Below, in pieces: positions 52,274 to 61,099 of a stretch of DNA of 64,000 bases. The stretch is from positions 4,156,482-4,220,481 of the forward strand of contig NZ_FSRA01000001.1 of assembly GCF_900129465.1 (NCBI RefSeq), in the 5' to 3' direction. The translations under genes and the position numbers were made by a program. This DNA is from Chitinophaga niabensis (GTDB taxonomy: Bacteria; Bacteroidota; Bacteroidia; Chitinophagales; Chitinophagaceae). Every line of letters starts with the position of its first letter. Positions within the stretch are counted from its first letter, which is position 1. The notes under the pieces are model-generated. The model worked only from the letters and a program-made list of their open reading frames with translations, ran no database searches and was not told where the DNA came from.

Positions 52274-53641
52274 TCAAACAGCAGCAGCAGTTGCTACTAC
52301 CGGCAAGGGATCTGCATAATGTGCCAAACCAAAGTTGCGGATCTGCGCTTCTTCAGGATGGGTCACGTGCCATTCAAACTCATCACGGAAATGACGGATG
52401 GCTGCAGCTACAGGCCATGCAGCAGCATCGCCCAGCGGACAAATCGTATTGCCCTCGATCTTACGCTGGATATCCCAGAGCAGATCAATGTCAGTCATTT
52501 TGCCTTTACCGTTCTCAATGTTCAGTAATACTTTCTTCATCCAACCGGTTCCTTCCCTGCAGGGGCTGCATTGTCCGCAGCTTTCATGGTGGTAGAAACG
52601 CGCGAGGGACATGGTATGGCGTACCACACACTGATCTTCATCCAACACAATAAAGCCGCCGGATCCCATCATGGAACCGGTAGCAAAACCGCCATCGTTT
52701 AAACTTTCGTACGTCATCATCCTTTGCTCGCCTTTCGCTGTTTTCAGCAACAGGTTTGCAGGCAGGATGGGAACGGAAGATCCTCCGGGAATGCAGGCCT
52801 TCAGGCGTTTGCCGTTAGGTATGCCTCCACAGTATTCATCAGAATAAATAAATTCTTCCACAGAGATGTTCATGTCTATTTCATAAACACCAGGTTTGTT
52901 GATATTGCCACAGGCAGAGATCAGCTTGGTACCGGTAGATTTACCTGTACCGTATTTTGCATATTCATCTCCCCCGATATTGATGATGGGCACCACTGCT
53001 GCCAGTGTTTCCACATTGTTCACTACCGTAGGGCATTGCCACAAACCTTTTACAGCAGGGAATGGAGGTTTGATGCGGGGATTACCACGTTTACCTTCCA
53101 GGGATTCTATCAATGCCGTTTCTTCACCACAGATGTAAGCACCTGCACCACGTTGCACATAGATCTCCAGGTCATAACCGGTTCCCTGGATGTTCTTACC
53201 CAGCCAGTTATTTTTACGGGCATCGTTGATCGCTTCTTCTAAAATATCGGGGATCCAGGCATATTCACCACGGATATAAATGTAAGTACTGTGGGCTCCG
53301 AGTGCAAAGCTGGAGATCAGCAGGCCCTCGATGAGCAGATGGGGAATGAATTCCATCAGGTAACGGTCTTTGAAAGTACCTGGTTCAGATTCATCCGCGT
53401 TACAAACAAGATAGCGGGGTACACCTTCCGGCTTAGCCAGGAAGCTCCACTTGAGGCCGGTTGGGAAACCTGCGCCACCACGACCACGCAGGCCGCTTTT
53501 CTTCACTTCTTCAGTCACCTGATCCGGGCTCATGCTTTTCAGGGCCTTTTCAGCAGCGGCATAACCACCGTTCTTCCGGTAGGTATCGTAGTACCGGATG
53601 CCTTCTATATGCGCCTTGTCTAACAATAATTTTCGTCCCAT
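52274..53641 (-). CDS. nuoF: NADH-quinone oxidoreductase subunit F (NADH/FMN-binding)
   Basis: 455 residues. GLRGRGGAGFPTGLKWSF and YLVCNADESEPGTFKDR are the FMN and NADH sites, GAGAYICGEETALIESLEG the second nucleotide block, and ESCGQCSPCREGTGWM with a later Cys the [4Fe-4S] cluster N3 site. It oxidises NADH at the tip of the hydrophilic arm with NuoE. An unusually large gap of 131 bases separates it from nuoE, with a small hairpin (TACGCT / AGCGTA near 53744) but no terminator. Confidence 0.97.
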   Translation of the reverse strand: MGRKLLLDKAHIEGIRYYDTYRKNGGYAAAEKALKSMSPDQVTEEVKKSGLRGRGGAGFPTGLKWSFLAKPEGVPRYLVCNADESEPGTFKDRYLMEFIPHLLIEGLLISSFALGAHSTYIYIRGEYAWIPDILEEAINDARKNNWLGKNIQGTGYDLEIYVQRGAGAYICGEETALIESLEGKRGNPRIKPPFPAVKGLWQCPTVVNNVETLAAVVPIINIGGDEYAKYGTGKSTGTKLISACGNINKPGVYEIDMNISVEEFIYSDEYCGGIPNGKRLKACIPGGSSVPILPANLLLKTAKGEQRMMTYESLNDGGFATGSMMGSGGFIVLDEDQCVVRHTMSLARFYHHESCGQCSPCREGTGWMKKVLLNIENGKGKMTDIDLLWDIQRKIEGNTICPLGDAAAWPVAAAIRHFRDEFEWHVTHPEEAQIRNFGLAHYADPLPVVATAAAV

Positions 53642-53772
53642 TGTCTTCCTTTATATAGTGTCCCTTTTGATCGGAACAGGATTATTTTACCAGCTTTTTT
53701 TATTCTGTTCAGCCGCCGTTGTGTCACTCACTTGTACGGTTGGTACGCTACTCAGCGTATTCTTACATCTAC

Positions 53773-54282
53773 TTACACAGCAGCTGCCTCATTTGCCTTA
53801 GCCCTGCACTCTGCAATGATCTCATCCACTTTTGCTTTGGTGAGATGTTCTCTGAAGTGTTTACCCAACTGCATCATCGGCGCATAACCACAAGCTCCGA
53901 GGCACTCCACAGTCTTCAAAGTGAAAAGACCATCGGCTGTTGTTTCACCATTACTGATCCCTAGTGTTTCTTTGATATATGCAACGATATTATCAGAACC
54001 ATTCAACATGCAGGGACCGGTATGGCATACTTCGAAAAGATATTTACCAACAGGTTTCAGATTGTACATGGAGTAAAAGGTAGCCACCTCATATACTTCA
54101 ATCGGTTCTATCTGCAGCAGCGATGCCACATAATCCATAGTTTCCGCACTCAGCCAGCCGCCGAACGATTCCTGCGCCAGGTGTAATACCGGAAGCAGTG
54201 CACTCTTCTGCTTCCCTTCCGGGTAGCGTGCTATGATCTCTTTTACTTTATTCAGCTTCTCTTCAGAAAATTGAACGGCCAT
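53773..54282 (-). CDS. nuoE: NADH-quinone oxidoreductase subunit E
   Basis: 169 residues. Thioredoxin-like fold with a [2Fe-2S] site (N1a) in the pattern CHTGPCMLNG...CLGACGYAPM. The N-terminal helical part FSEEKLNKVKEIIARYPEGK is standard. It sits with NuoF at the NADH end of the enzyme. 28 bases after nuoD. Confidence 0.96.
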   Translation of the reverse strand: MAVQFSEEKLNKVKEIIARYPEGKQKSALLPVLHLAQESFGGWLSAETMDYVASLLQIEPIEVYEVATFYSMYNLKPVGKYLFEVCHTGPCMLNGSDNIVAYIKETLGISNGETTADGLFTLKTVECLGACGYAPMMQLGKHFREHLTKAKVDEIIAECRAKANEAAAV

Positions 54283-54310
54283 TTATAAAACTTCTTTATT
54301 GTTATTCTTC

Positions 54311-55525
54311 TTAAGCATCTAACTCACCCGCAATCAGGTTCAGCGAACTCATACAAATGATTGCATCACTCAGCATCGCCCCTTGCACCATCTCAGGATA
54401 GGCCTGGTAGTAGATGAAACAAGGTCTGCGGAAATGCAAACGGTATGGGGAACGTCCGCCATCACTGATAAGATAAAAACCAAGCTCACCATTCGCCCCC
54501 TCTACGGGATTGTACAGCTCACCAGGTAAAATATCTGTCTCACCCATCACAATCTTAAAGTGATAGATCAGCGCTTCCATCTTCGTATATACATCAGATT
54601 TATCAGGTAGGTAATAGGCCGGAACATCCGCGTGGTAAACATCTTCCGGCAGTGACTTCAGTTTATCCATCGCCTGGCGGATGATGCTGATGCTTTGCCA
54701 TTGTTCTGCATTGCGCACCAGGAAGCGGTCATACGTATCACCAGTGGTACCTACGGGAATTGAGAATTCAAAATCCTCATAAGAACAATATGGATTAGCG
54801 ATGCGCACATCGTAATCCACACCTGTCGCTCTCAGGTTAGGTCCGGTGAAACCATAGTTCATAGCCCTTTCAGCGGTAATACCACCAACACCCTGGGTAC
54901 GTTCCATGAAAATACGGTTACGGGTAAAGAGGTTTTCAAACTCCTTCAGTACCGCAGGATATTCCGCAAGGAATTTCTCGATCTTCTGGAAAGCAGCCGG
55001 TGTAAAGTTCCTTTCAAAACCACCTACACGGCCAATATTAGTAGTGAGGCGGGAGCCGCACACTTCTTCATAAATTTCATATACCAGCTCACGGTACTGC
55101 ATCACATAGAGGAACCCTGTAAAGGCACCGCTATCCACCCCAATCACGGAATTACAGATCAGGTGATCCGTAATACGTGCCAGCTCCATGATGATCACCC
55201 GCAGGTAATCCACACGCTTAGGTGTTTGGATCCCCAGCAGTTTTTCCACCGTCAGATGCCAGCCCATATTATTAATAGGAGCAGAACAATAGTTCAGCCG
55301 GTCTGTTAAAGGCGTGATCTGATAATAAGGTCTCCGCTCTGCAATCTTTTCGAAAGCACGATGAATATAACCCACAGTAGGTGTGGCGGACACAATGCGC
55401 TCGCCATCCATCTCCATAATATTCTGGAACACACCATGCGTGGCAGGGTGTGTTGGACCCAGGTTGAGCGTGCTTGTTTGCTTCTCTATGGAACCGTCTG
55501 GTAATTTTATATGTTGCTCTGACAT
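54311..55525 (-). CDS. nuoD: NADH-quinone oxidoreductase subunit D
   Basis: 404 residues. NLGPTHPATHGVFQNIMEMDGE is the family start, with the His (THPATHG) that forms the quinone site along with the Tyr region near residue 80 (DRLNYCSAPINN). VDSGAFTGFLYVMQYRELVYEI and RIGRVGGFERNFT-like segments follow. It is a hydrogenase-type large subunit without metal ligands and, with NuoB, makes the quinone pocket. nuoC is a separate gene here, not fused. Confidence 0.97.
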   Translation of the reverse strand: MSEQHIKLPDGSIEKQTSTLNLGPTHPATHGVFQNIMEMDGERIVSATPTVGYIHRAFEKIAERRPYYQITPLTDRLNYCSAPINNMGWHLTVEKLLGIQTPKRVDYLRVIIMELARITDHLICNSVIGVDSGAFTGFLYVMQYRELVYEIYEEVCGSRLTTNIGRVGGFERNFTPAAFQKIEKFLAEYPAVLKEFENLFTRNRIFMERTQGVGGITAERAMNYGFTGPNLRATGVDYDVRIANPYCSYEDFEFSIPVGTTGDTYDRFLVRNAEQWQSISIIRQAMDKLKSLPEDVYHADVPAYYLPDKSDVYTKMEALIYHFKIVMGETDILPGELYNPVEGANGELGFYLISDGGRSPYRLHFRRPCFIYYQAYPEMVQGAMLSDAIICMSSLNLIAGELDA

Positions 55526-55550
55526 ATCCTGGCTAAATAAAATTCAAAAT

Positions 55551-56075
55551 TTAGATCCCTGCTGTGTTTCCTCCACGGCCAAACATTTCATCGTCTTTGT
55601 CCGTTCTGCTCTGGTCTTCCAGCGGAAATTCCTTACGCATCGGGAAGTAATCCATCTCGTCCACATTCAGGATGCGGATCAGGTTAGGATGACCTACGAA
55701 ATCGATACCGAAGAAATCATACGTTTCTCTTTCCATCCAGTTAGCGGAAGAAAAGATCTGCGTAGCCGTGAACACCTGGGGTGTATTTACATCTGTAAAC
55801 ACCTTGAAGCGCAAACGCACATTATCAACAAAATTATGCAGGTGGTATACTACAGCCAGCTCAGCTCCCTTTTTATCAGGATAATGCACTGCTGTAAGAT
55901 CAGAGAGGAAACGAAATTGCAGGTCCTTTTCATCATAAAGGAACTGCATCACTTTGAGGTTCATCTCCTTGGGGGCATGAAAGCTCATGATCCCGAAAGA
56001 CTCCTCGAAATCGGTAATTGCATCGCCAAACTTCTCTGCCAGCCTGTTTTTTATATGCTCGTTCGTCAAAGACAT
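55551..56075 (-). CDS. nuoC: NADH-quinone oxidoreductase subunit C
   Basis: 174 residues. The block NWMERETYDFFGIDFVGHPNLIRIL is the 30-kDa subunit signature, followed by YFPMRKEFPLED. It docks on NuoD and has no cofactor. Fused to NuoD in E. coli but separate here, as in most other bacteria. Starts 19 bases after nuoB. Confidence 0.96.
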   Translation of the reverse strand: MSLTNEHIKNRLAEKFGDAITDFEESFGIMSFHAPKEMNLKVMQFLYDEKDLQFRFLSDLTAVHYPDKKGAELAVVYHLHNFVDNVRLRFKVFTDVNTPQVFTATQIFSSANWMERETYDFFGIDFVGHPNLIRILNVDEMDYFPMRKEFPLEDQSRTDKDDEMFGRGGNTAGI

Positions 56076-56094
56076 GTATAAGCTATTAACTTTT

Positions 56095-56658
56095 CTATTG
56101 TATTCCGTAGGAATTCATCAACTCCTGGTACCGGTCTGAATGGCGGCGGCGCAAACTTTCCTGGCCTACCAGTTCCTGTATACGCATAAACCCGTCAATG
56201 ATGGCTTCAGGGCGTGGCGGGCATCCCGGTACATACACATCCACCGGTATCACCTGGTCTATACCCTGCAGCACAGAGTAAGTATCAAAGATACCTCCAC
56301 TGCTCGCACATGCACCCACAGCAATCACCCAGCGTGGCTCTGCCATCTGCAGATACACCTGGCGTAATACGGGGGCCATCTTCTTCGCAATAGTACCCAT
56401 CACCATCAGCAGATCGCACTGCCGGGGTGTGAAGCCTAAACGTTCAGAACCAAAACGGGAAATATCGTAGTGAGCGGCCATGGTAGCCATAAATTCAATA
56501 CCACAACAGGATGTGGCAAACGGTAATGGCCAGATGGAGTTTTTCCTTGCAGCACCAATTACCTTATCAAATGAAGTAGCGAAAAATCCTTCGCCGGTAT
56601 AACCTTCCGGTATTTCTACCAGCTTCACCTTGTCGTTAAACTGAACAGGACGAGACAT
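56095..56658 (-). CDS. nuoB: NADH-quinone oxidoreductase subunit B
   Basis: 187 residues. Ligands of the [4Fe-4S] cluster N2 are in FATSCCGIEFMATM (tandem Cys), GACASSGGIFDTYSV and VPGCPPRPEAIIDG. N2 gives electrons to menaquinone. The N-terminus has EGFFATSFDKVIGAARKNSI, typical of the Bacteroidota form. 68 bases after nuoA. Confidence 0.97.
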   Translation of the reverse strand: MSRPVQFNDKVKLVEIPEGYTGEGFFATSFDKVIGAARKNSIWPLPFATSCCGIEFMATMAAHYDISRFGSERLGFTPRQCDLLMVMGTIAKKMAPVLRQVYLQMAEPRWVIAVGACASSGGIFDTYSVLQGIDQVIPVDVYVPGCPPRPEAIIDGFMRIQELVGQESLRRRHSDRYQELMNSYGIQ

Positions 56659-56726
56659 AATCTTTACCCTCCTTATCCCCCTGCCTTAAACAGGGAGAAT
56701 TTTATAAATAGTTAACTTAATCCTGA

Positions 56727-57122
56727 CTAATCTTCCCAGCGCAATGCTCCCTTCTTGATAATATAGAAGAAACCAGCCATAAAGAACCCTACAAATGCCA
56801 GCACAGCCCAGAAACCATCCCAACCTAAAGCCTTAAAATTAACAGCATAAGGGTAGAAAAAGATTACCTCCACATCGAATAGAACGAAAAGGATAGCCGT
56901 GAGGAAGTACTTAACCGCCACTGGCTGACGGGCATTACCCATTTGTTCAATACCACTCTCAAAATTCACCAACTTATCACTGGTTTTCCGCTTAGGCCCT
57001 AAAAAATGGGTGGCAATCATCGTAACGCCAACAAACCCCAAGGCTGCAATCAGTTGCAAAACGATAGGGAAATAACTAAAAGGAGTACTGCTGGCAGTCA
57101 AAAATTCAGAGGCAAAAAACAT
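56727..57122 (-). CDS. nuoA: NADH-quinone oxidoreductase subunit A
   Basis: 131 residues, three membrane segments. The conserved loop KLVNFESGIEQMGNARQPV (K...FESGI...G), which covers the quinone pocket, is present, as is FDVEVIFFYPYAVNFK. First gene of the 14-gene operon; a consensus promoter lies 29 bases upstream (57152-57182). Confidence 0.95.
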   Translation of the reverse strand: MFFASEFLTASSTPFSYFPIVLQLIAALGFVGVTMIATHFLGPKRKTSDKLVNFESGIEQMGNARQPVAVKYFLTAILFVLFDVEVIFFYPYAVNFKALGWDGFWAVLAFVGFFMAGFFYIIKKGALRWED

Positions 57123-57151
57123 AAGCTTCCCAATATAATTGTCCGAAAGCG

Positions 57152-57182
57152 CAAAAATACTGCAAGAAATGCATAAATCAAA
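57152..57182 (-). promoter_or_regulatory. Consensus promoter of the nuo operon
   Basis: Minus strand TTTG (57182-57179) and TATTTTTG (57159-57152) are separated by exactly 19 bases and match the Bacteroidota consensus TTTG-N19-TAnnTTTG. Transcription should start near 57145, giving a leader of about 23 bases before nuoA. Confidence 0.88.
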
Positions 57183-57297
57183 TCCATGACGGGGGAAAAT
57201 CTAATCTTTTTTTTGTATATGTAATATAATCAGATATGATTGTTTGGGTTTCCGGGGTTTCCAAATGGTTGTAAATCTATTGAATTCGAACATCTTA

Positions 57298-58395
57298 TTA
57301 ATTTGGAACGGCAAATATCCTTTCAAGTATAGCGTCCAGAGGAGGCCCCTTTAGCTTAGATGCAATTATTTTTCCTTCATTATCAATCAGAAAGATGGAA
57401 GGAAATTCCCTGACACCATATTTCCACTTACCGATGCTTTCAGCTCCCTGTTTATCGAATAATTGTAACCATTTCATTTTCTCCTGCCTGATCATGCGGA
57501 GCCAGGCCTCTTTTTCTGTATCCATTGAAATACTGATGATAATTAACCCGTTTTTCTCATATTTGGCTTGAATTTCTTTCAAATGCTGCAACTCTACGAA
57601 ACAATTATAGCATGTACTCTCCCAAAAATCTAATAAAATATACTTTCCTTTATATTCTTCTAAGCGGTGTTGGATATTATTTGAGTCAGGTAATGCAAAC
57701 AGGAATGCCAGGTTGCCCGCCAGGTTTTTCCTTTCCGTATCCAGCCTTTTTAGGAAATCAACCGCACCAGGCATCGTTTTCCCCTCTTGCCCCAGGCTGT
57801 TATAAAAACTTTCACGGGTGGAGAGATCAAAATAAAGAGAATATTTGTCCAGGATATAAGCAGTTGCATAGGAATTAGGATATTGGCTCAGCAACTTATC
57901 ATATTGTGGTTTTAAAAATGTTTGCAGGGGGAAAGCAGTGCTTTGTTGTTTTAAGCTGTCCTGTAATTTTTTATCCTTTACTACAACAGACAGCTTCTCT
58001 GCTAGTTCCTTCAAAAAACCTTCCAGTATTTTATTGGCTTCCGCTCCGGAAATGGCAGAAGTGGCAAAAGAATTTGAAGAAGCCTGGATCTCTATTCTCC
58101 CCGGACGATCTACTAAAATGGCCAAAGGCAGAAATCCTCCGCTTTTCCTCAACTCAAACTCCGTATAAAACAAATACCTGGATGGATAAATAAAATCGCA
58201 GTTTATTTCAAAGGCCCCATCATGAATAATAGCAGAATCTTTTTGGCGTGTAACGTTATTGTACATGTAAACACGATAGTTATCTAAACTATCCTTCCTA
58301 TCCTTAAAGTATCCTTTAAACGTTATGGTATTATTATTGGCATGTATGCTGATGGGGAAAAATAAGGTTAGCAGTGTTAATATTACCCTACTCAT
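57298..58395 (-). CDS. TlpA-type thioredoxin domain protein with N-terminal DUF4369-like domain
   Basis: 365 residues with a signal peptide (MSRVILTLLTLFFPISIHA). An N-terminal beta domain (about 22-115, FKGYFKDRKDSLDNYRVYM) like DUF4369, a helical middle, then a thioredoxin-like domain (about 235-365) with LLDFWESTCYNCFVELQHL: the active site is C262-Y-N-C265, followed by IISISMDTEKEAW and the cis-Pro loop VREFPSIFLID. Such proteins reduce disulfides in the periplasm, for example in cytochrome c maturation or for oxidative protection. CYNC differs from the usual CxPC. The next upstream gene encodes a cysteine-rich secreted protein, a possible substrate. Confidence 0.85.
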   Translation of the reverse strand: MSRVILTLLTLFFPISIHANNNTITFKGYFKDRKDSLDNYRVYMYNNVTRQKDSAIIHDGAFEINCDFIYPSRYLFYTEFELRKSGGFLPLAILVDRPGRIEIQASSNSFATSAISGAEANKILEGFLKELAEKLSVVVKDKKLQDSLKQQSTAFPLQTFLKPQYDKLLSQYPNSYATAYILDKYSLYFDLSTRESFYNSLGQEGKTMPGAVDFLKRLDTERKNLAGNLAFLFALPDSNNIQHRLEEYKGKYILLDFWESTCYNCFVELQHLKEIQAKYEKNGLIIISISMDTEKEAWLRMIRQEKMKWLQLFDKQGAESIGKWKYGVREFPSIFLIDNEGKIIASKLKGPPLDAILERIFAVPN

Positions 58396-58445
58396 ATTCT
58401 AATTTATATAATTTCTGCAGAGTTGATTCCCTTCTTCTGATAGTA

Positions 58446-58477
58446 AAAGGCGATATCACTGATTTGATATCGCCTTT
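58446..58477 (-). terminator. Terminator of the cysteine-rich protein gene
   Basis: Perfect 13-bp stem AAAGGCGATATCA / TGATATCGCCTTT with a six-base loop, 19 bases after the stop at 58497. Only a short U run follows on the minus strand (TTTTACT), so termination may be partial and the thioredoxin gene could still be reached. Confidence 0.8.
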
Positions 58478-58496
58478 AAAAGGAATATTCCTCTTA

Positions 58497-58913
58497 TTAG
58501 TCACATTGAATACCTCCCCATACCACACATCTACCATTTACACAAATTTGGCCGTCAGGACAATCCAAATTTTCAAGACAATCTTCACCTTCCCAGTAAC
58601 TTATGCAAAACCCATGATGACAATAAAAGCCGGCAGGGCATGGTCCTTGCGAAACTTTCACATCGTTGGTAGTTTGATTACTGGCAGTTAACCGGCTTTC
58701 AATCTGGCCGGCTTTTGTAAATTCATTACGGATAGATTCATTTTTCTCCTGTTGATTAACCGCTGTATTATTCACATCTTTTTCCATAGATGTAAAAATC
58801 TGCATAGTTAATGTCCGGACGTCTCTTTCAAGGGATTGGGCCTGTGCTTTAGAAACTGAGATCAATGCAAAAAAGCATACGGATGCGAGGATTAGGACAA
58901 ACTTTTTTTTCAT
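58497..58913 (-). CDS. Small cysteine-rich secreted protein
   Basis: 138 residues, family not recognised. A signal peptide (MKKKFVLILASVCFFALISVS, cut near AQA), a polar helical region with many Asn/Gln/Glu, then a C-terminal 50 residues with eight cysteines. The cysteines form two similar units: CPAGFYCHHGFC and CPDGQICVNGRC, linked by CLENLD; the spacing C-x5-C-x4-C is kept in both. It resembles short disulfide-rich modules of EGF or Dickkopf type, suggesting a disulfide-stabilised binding module on the surface. The TlpA-type thioredoxin gene lies downstream with a hairpin between. Could be a surface lectin-like or structural protein. Confidence 0.75.
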   Translation of the reverse strand: MKKKFVLILASVCFFALISVSKAQAQSLERDVRTLTMQIFTSMEKDVNNTAVNQQEKNESIRNEFTKAGQIESRLTASNQTTNDVKVSQGPCPAGFYCHHGFCISYWEGEDCLENLDCPDGQICVNGRCVVWGGIQCD

Positions 58914-59014
58914 CGGGTTAAAATTAGATTAACAAATACAATTATATCATATCTAAGATACAGGTATTAGTTATGCAAAACAAGTAGAATTATTACTACA
59001 TATTCTAAAATAAA

Positions 59015-59045
59015 AAGGCGGCATTGGTGAGTCCGATGCCGCCTT
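59015..59045 (-). terminator. Terminator of the first TPR gene
   Basis: 13-base arms AAGGCGGCATTGG / CCGATGCCGCCTT (one T-G wobble) with a five-base loop, followed on the minus strand by TTTATT. It starts 18 bases after the stop at 59064. Confidence 0.85.
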
Positions 59046-59063
59046 CAAATAATTGGAATAATG

Positions 59064-60782
59064 TTATTGACCCTTTTTGTTAGAAGCCTTACTGGTCATA
59101 TTCTCCTTGATTTGTTTCATCGCTTCACTGTTTGGATCAAGTGGTGAGACTTTATCCATATACTTCTGCAAATTGGTCTTATCATCCTTATTATAATAGT
59201 ATACCATTAAATAAGTGTATGCTTTGATAAGGCCGGCCTTGTTTTTTTCAGTGTCTGCTTCCGCCAAAGAAATATACTTTTCGAAGTAGGGAACCGCAAT
59301 ACCCGTTTTGGCTTCCACATCATTCCCTGCAGAACTCATACCCTGCCAGTAGTATCCGGTAGTTAATTCAGGAAACTTCGTGGCTAAATCGGTGAATGCA
59401 ACAAGGGCTTTACCCAGCATACTCGTGTCCGTTGTTGTTCCTGCTGATGCACGATAATAATTGAACCCGATATTAAAGTAATCTACTGCAGCAGGCGTTT
59501 GTTTCTGCTCTATTTTCAGATCAAGATACTTCTGATACCACTCTGCGGCCTTATTATACACCCTTGCAGTGTTGAAAGCTTTTGCCACTCCTTCATATCT
59601 TTCCAGGTCCCTTACAGTATCAGAGGCAGCGAATTTCTCCAGGTAACCTAAAGCCTTCTGGTCAATCTGGCTCTGTGTTGCGGAATCCTGGTATTTGATA
59701 CGGCCATATATCTCACTCAATAATTTATAATCAATCGGTTCCAGTTTGGCCTCCCCAACTTTACTTACATACTCGTCTATTGATTTTTTAGCATTGAGAG
59801 AGTCTCCTTTTTGAAGGTAGGCATCTGCAATCATACGCTCAAGCTTGGTCTTGTATGCATCACTGGCTTGTGGGATCAGGGCTTTTGCTTTATTAATGGC
59901 GCCATCATAGTCCTTATCCAGGAACATGATGGAAGCTAAGAAATATTCATTTTTAACATGATCTACCTGATCCGAGAGCGCTAAATATTTTTGAAGATAC
60001 TCCTTGGCTTTTGGCAAAGAAAACTGCTGTGGCCGGGGAGTGTAGTAAAACTGATACAGTTCGTAGAACACAGGAGCATAATTCGGGTCAAGGGATGCAG
60101 CTTTCGCATAATCGGCTACCGCCTGTTGCAAAAGTTTGGCGTTATAGTTAACATGCCCCTGTTTCATCACTGCTTCTGCATTATTAGCTTCCATTTCAAG
60201 CGCCTTTTCGTAAGCTGCTATGGCTTTCCCCCCATTCTCGCCTCCTAAAGCCCGGTAAGCATCTCCTAATTCGATATAATCCGTTGCCGTAGCATTATAC
60301 ACATCTCTCTTTTTGGCACCCTCATTATTGAGTAATGTCTGCATGGTAGTAAGTGCGTATTGCCTGTCGCCGCCTTTTATTTCTGAATTAGCGTCTGCGA
60401 TGGCACGTGCCACTTCCGGATTCTTTCCTTTCGTAGCCGCAGTAGCGGCGTCAAACTTCTGGCGGGCACCACTTGCATTGCCATTCAACAGATCAATACG
60501 TCCCATCCCTGCCGTAAGTAATGGAGAATTGGGTATTGCCTGTAATCCCTTTTGGAATACTGCTGCAGCTGCAGCTTTATTCTCCAGGCCCAATTCGGAT
60601 ATACCCAGATAATAAGTGGCTCTCTCATCCGTTGGCTTCGCTGCTACGATCTTTTCAAAAGCCTGCTTGGCACTGGCAAATTTACCATAGTAAAGGTTTT
60701 TGAGACCATCTTCCACCGATTGAGCCATGCCCGCACTGGCCAGGAACAATAGAGCTGTTATAGTGCTGATACGTTTGTTCAT
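59064..60782 (-). CDS. Secreted TPR protein, paralogue of the next one
   Basis: 572 residues with a signal peptide (MNKRISTITALLFLASAGMA). At least twelve helical repeats of TPR type, for example SVEDGLKNLYYGKFASAKQ, AAYEKALEMEANNAEAVMK and SLDPNYAPVFYELYQFYYT. The whole protein matches the next gene closely (same opening motif SVEDGLK(N/D)LYYGKF, same repeat order), so this is a tandem duplication. Such TPR proteins follow the PstS-like gene in TonB/ExbBD clusters of Bacteroidota. The product is probably a periplasmic scaffold of the envelope energising system. Separated from the next gene by 317 bases with its own terminator. Confidence 0.85.
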   Translation of the reverse strand: MNKRISTITALLFLASAGMAQSVEDGLKNLYYGKFASAKQAFEKIVAAKPTDERATYYLGISELGLENKAAAAAVFQKGLQAIPNSPLLTAGMGRIDLLNGNASGARQKFDAATAATKGKNPEVARAIADANSEIKGGDRQYALTTMQTLLNNEGAKKRDVYNATATDYIELGDAYRALGGENGGKAIAAYEKALEMEANNAEAVMKQGHVNYNAKLLQQAVADYAKAASLDPNYAPVFYELYQFYYTPRPQQFSLPKAKEYLQKYLALSDQVDHVKNEYFLASIMFLDKDYDGAINKAKALIPQASDAYKTKLERMIADAYLQKGDSLNAKKSIDEYVSKVGEAKLEPIDYKLLSEIYGRIKYQDSATQSQIDQKALGYLEKFAASDTVRDLERYEGVAKAFNTARVYNKAAEWYQKYLDLKIEQKQTPAAVDYFNIGFNYYRASAGTTTDTSMLGKALVAFTDLATKFPELTTGYYWQGMSSAGNDVEAKTGIAVPYFEKYISLAEADTEKNKAGLIKAYTYLMVYYYNKDDKTNLQKYMDKVSPLDPNSEAMKQIKENMTSKASNKKGQ

Positions 60783-61099
60783 GGGTTTTAATTTTAGTCC
60801 TTAAATAACTGGCTTGTTTCTGATTACGTCCAATATGGGTTTACTATATAAAAAAACATGCCAGAATACGAGTAGAGTCCGGCTATTGAGGGGCTACACT
60901 CATTATTGAATTTAATCATTTCTTTCGATAATAACAATGCATGAAAAGTTAAATCTGAGGGGATGGCGAGGCTATTGGGAAAGAAGCAGTTGCCTGCGTG
61001 GGCTTACCCTGGTACCGAAAAACCGGGCCTTTACCCCATAAAAAAAGGCAGCGCTCATGAGCGCTGCCTTTTTACCGGATCTATTATCCTATAATGCTA
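60783..61099. other. Intergenic region between the two TPR genes
   Basis: 317 bases without an open frame worth calling. It holds the terminator of the upstream TPR gene (61042-61074) and, close to 60783, a long A/T-rich stretch that should contain the promoter of the 59064-60782 gene; no full TTTG-N19-TAnnTTTG match was seen. No RNA gene or repeat was recognised. Confidence 0.6.
61042..61074 (-). terminator. Terminator of the second TPR gene
   Basis: Perfect palindromic hairpin with arms AAAAAGGCAGCGCTCA / TGAGCGCTGCCTTTTT meeting at 61057/61058. It begins 26 bases after the stop at 61100 and the minus strand has a U-tract after it. Confidence 0.93.

Noticed and set aside
57123-57297. Gap between nuoA and the thioredoxin gene as a possible small RNA locus
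   Set aside because: Apart from the nuo promoter and a short GGTTTCC repeat (near 57248) no stem with U-tract or conserved structure was seen.
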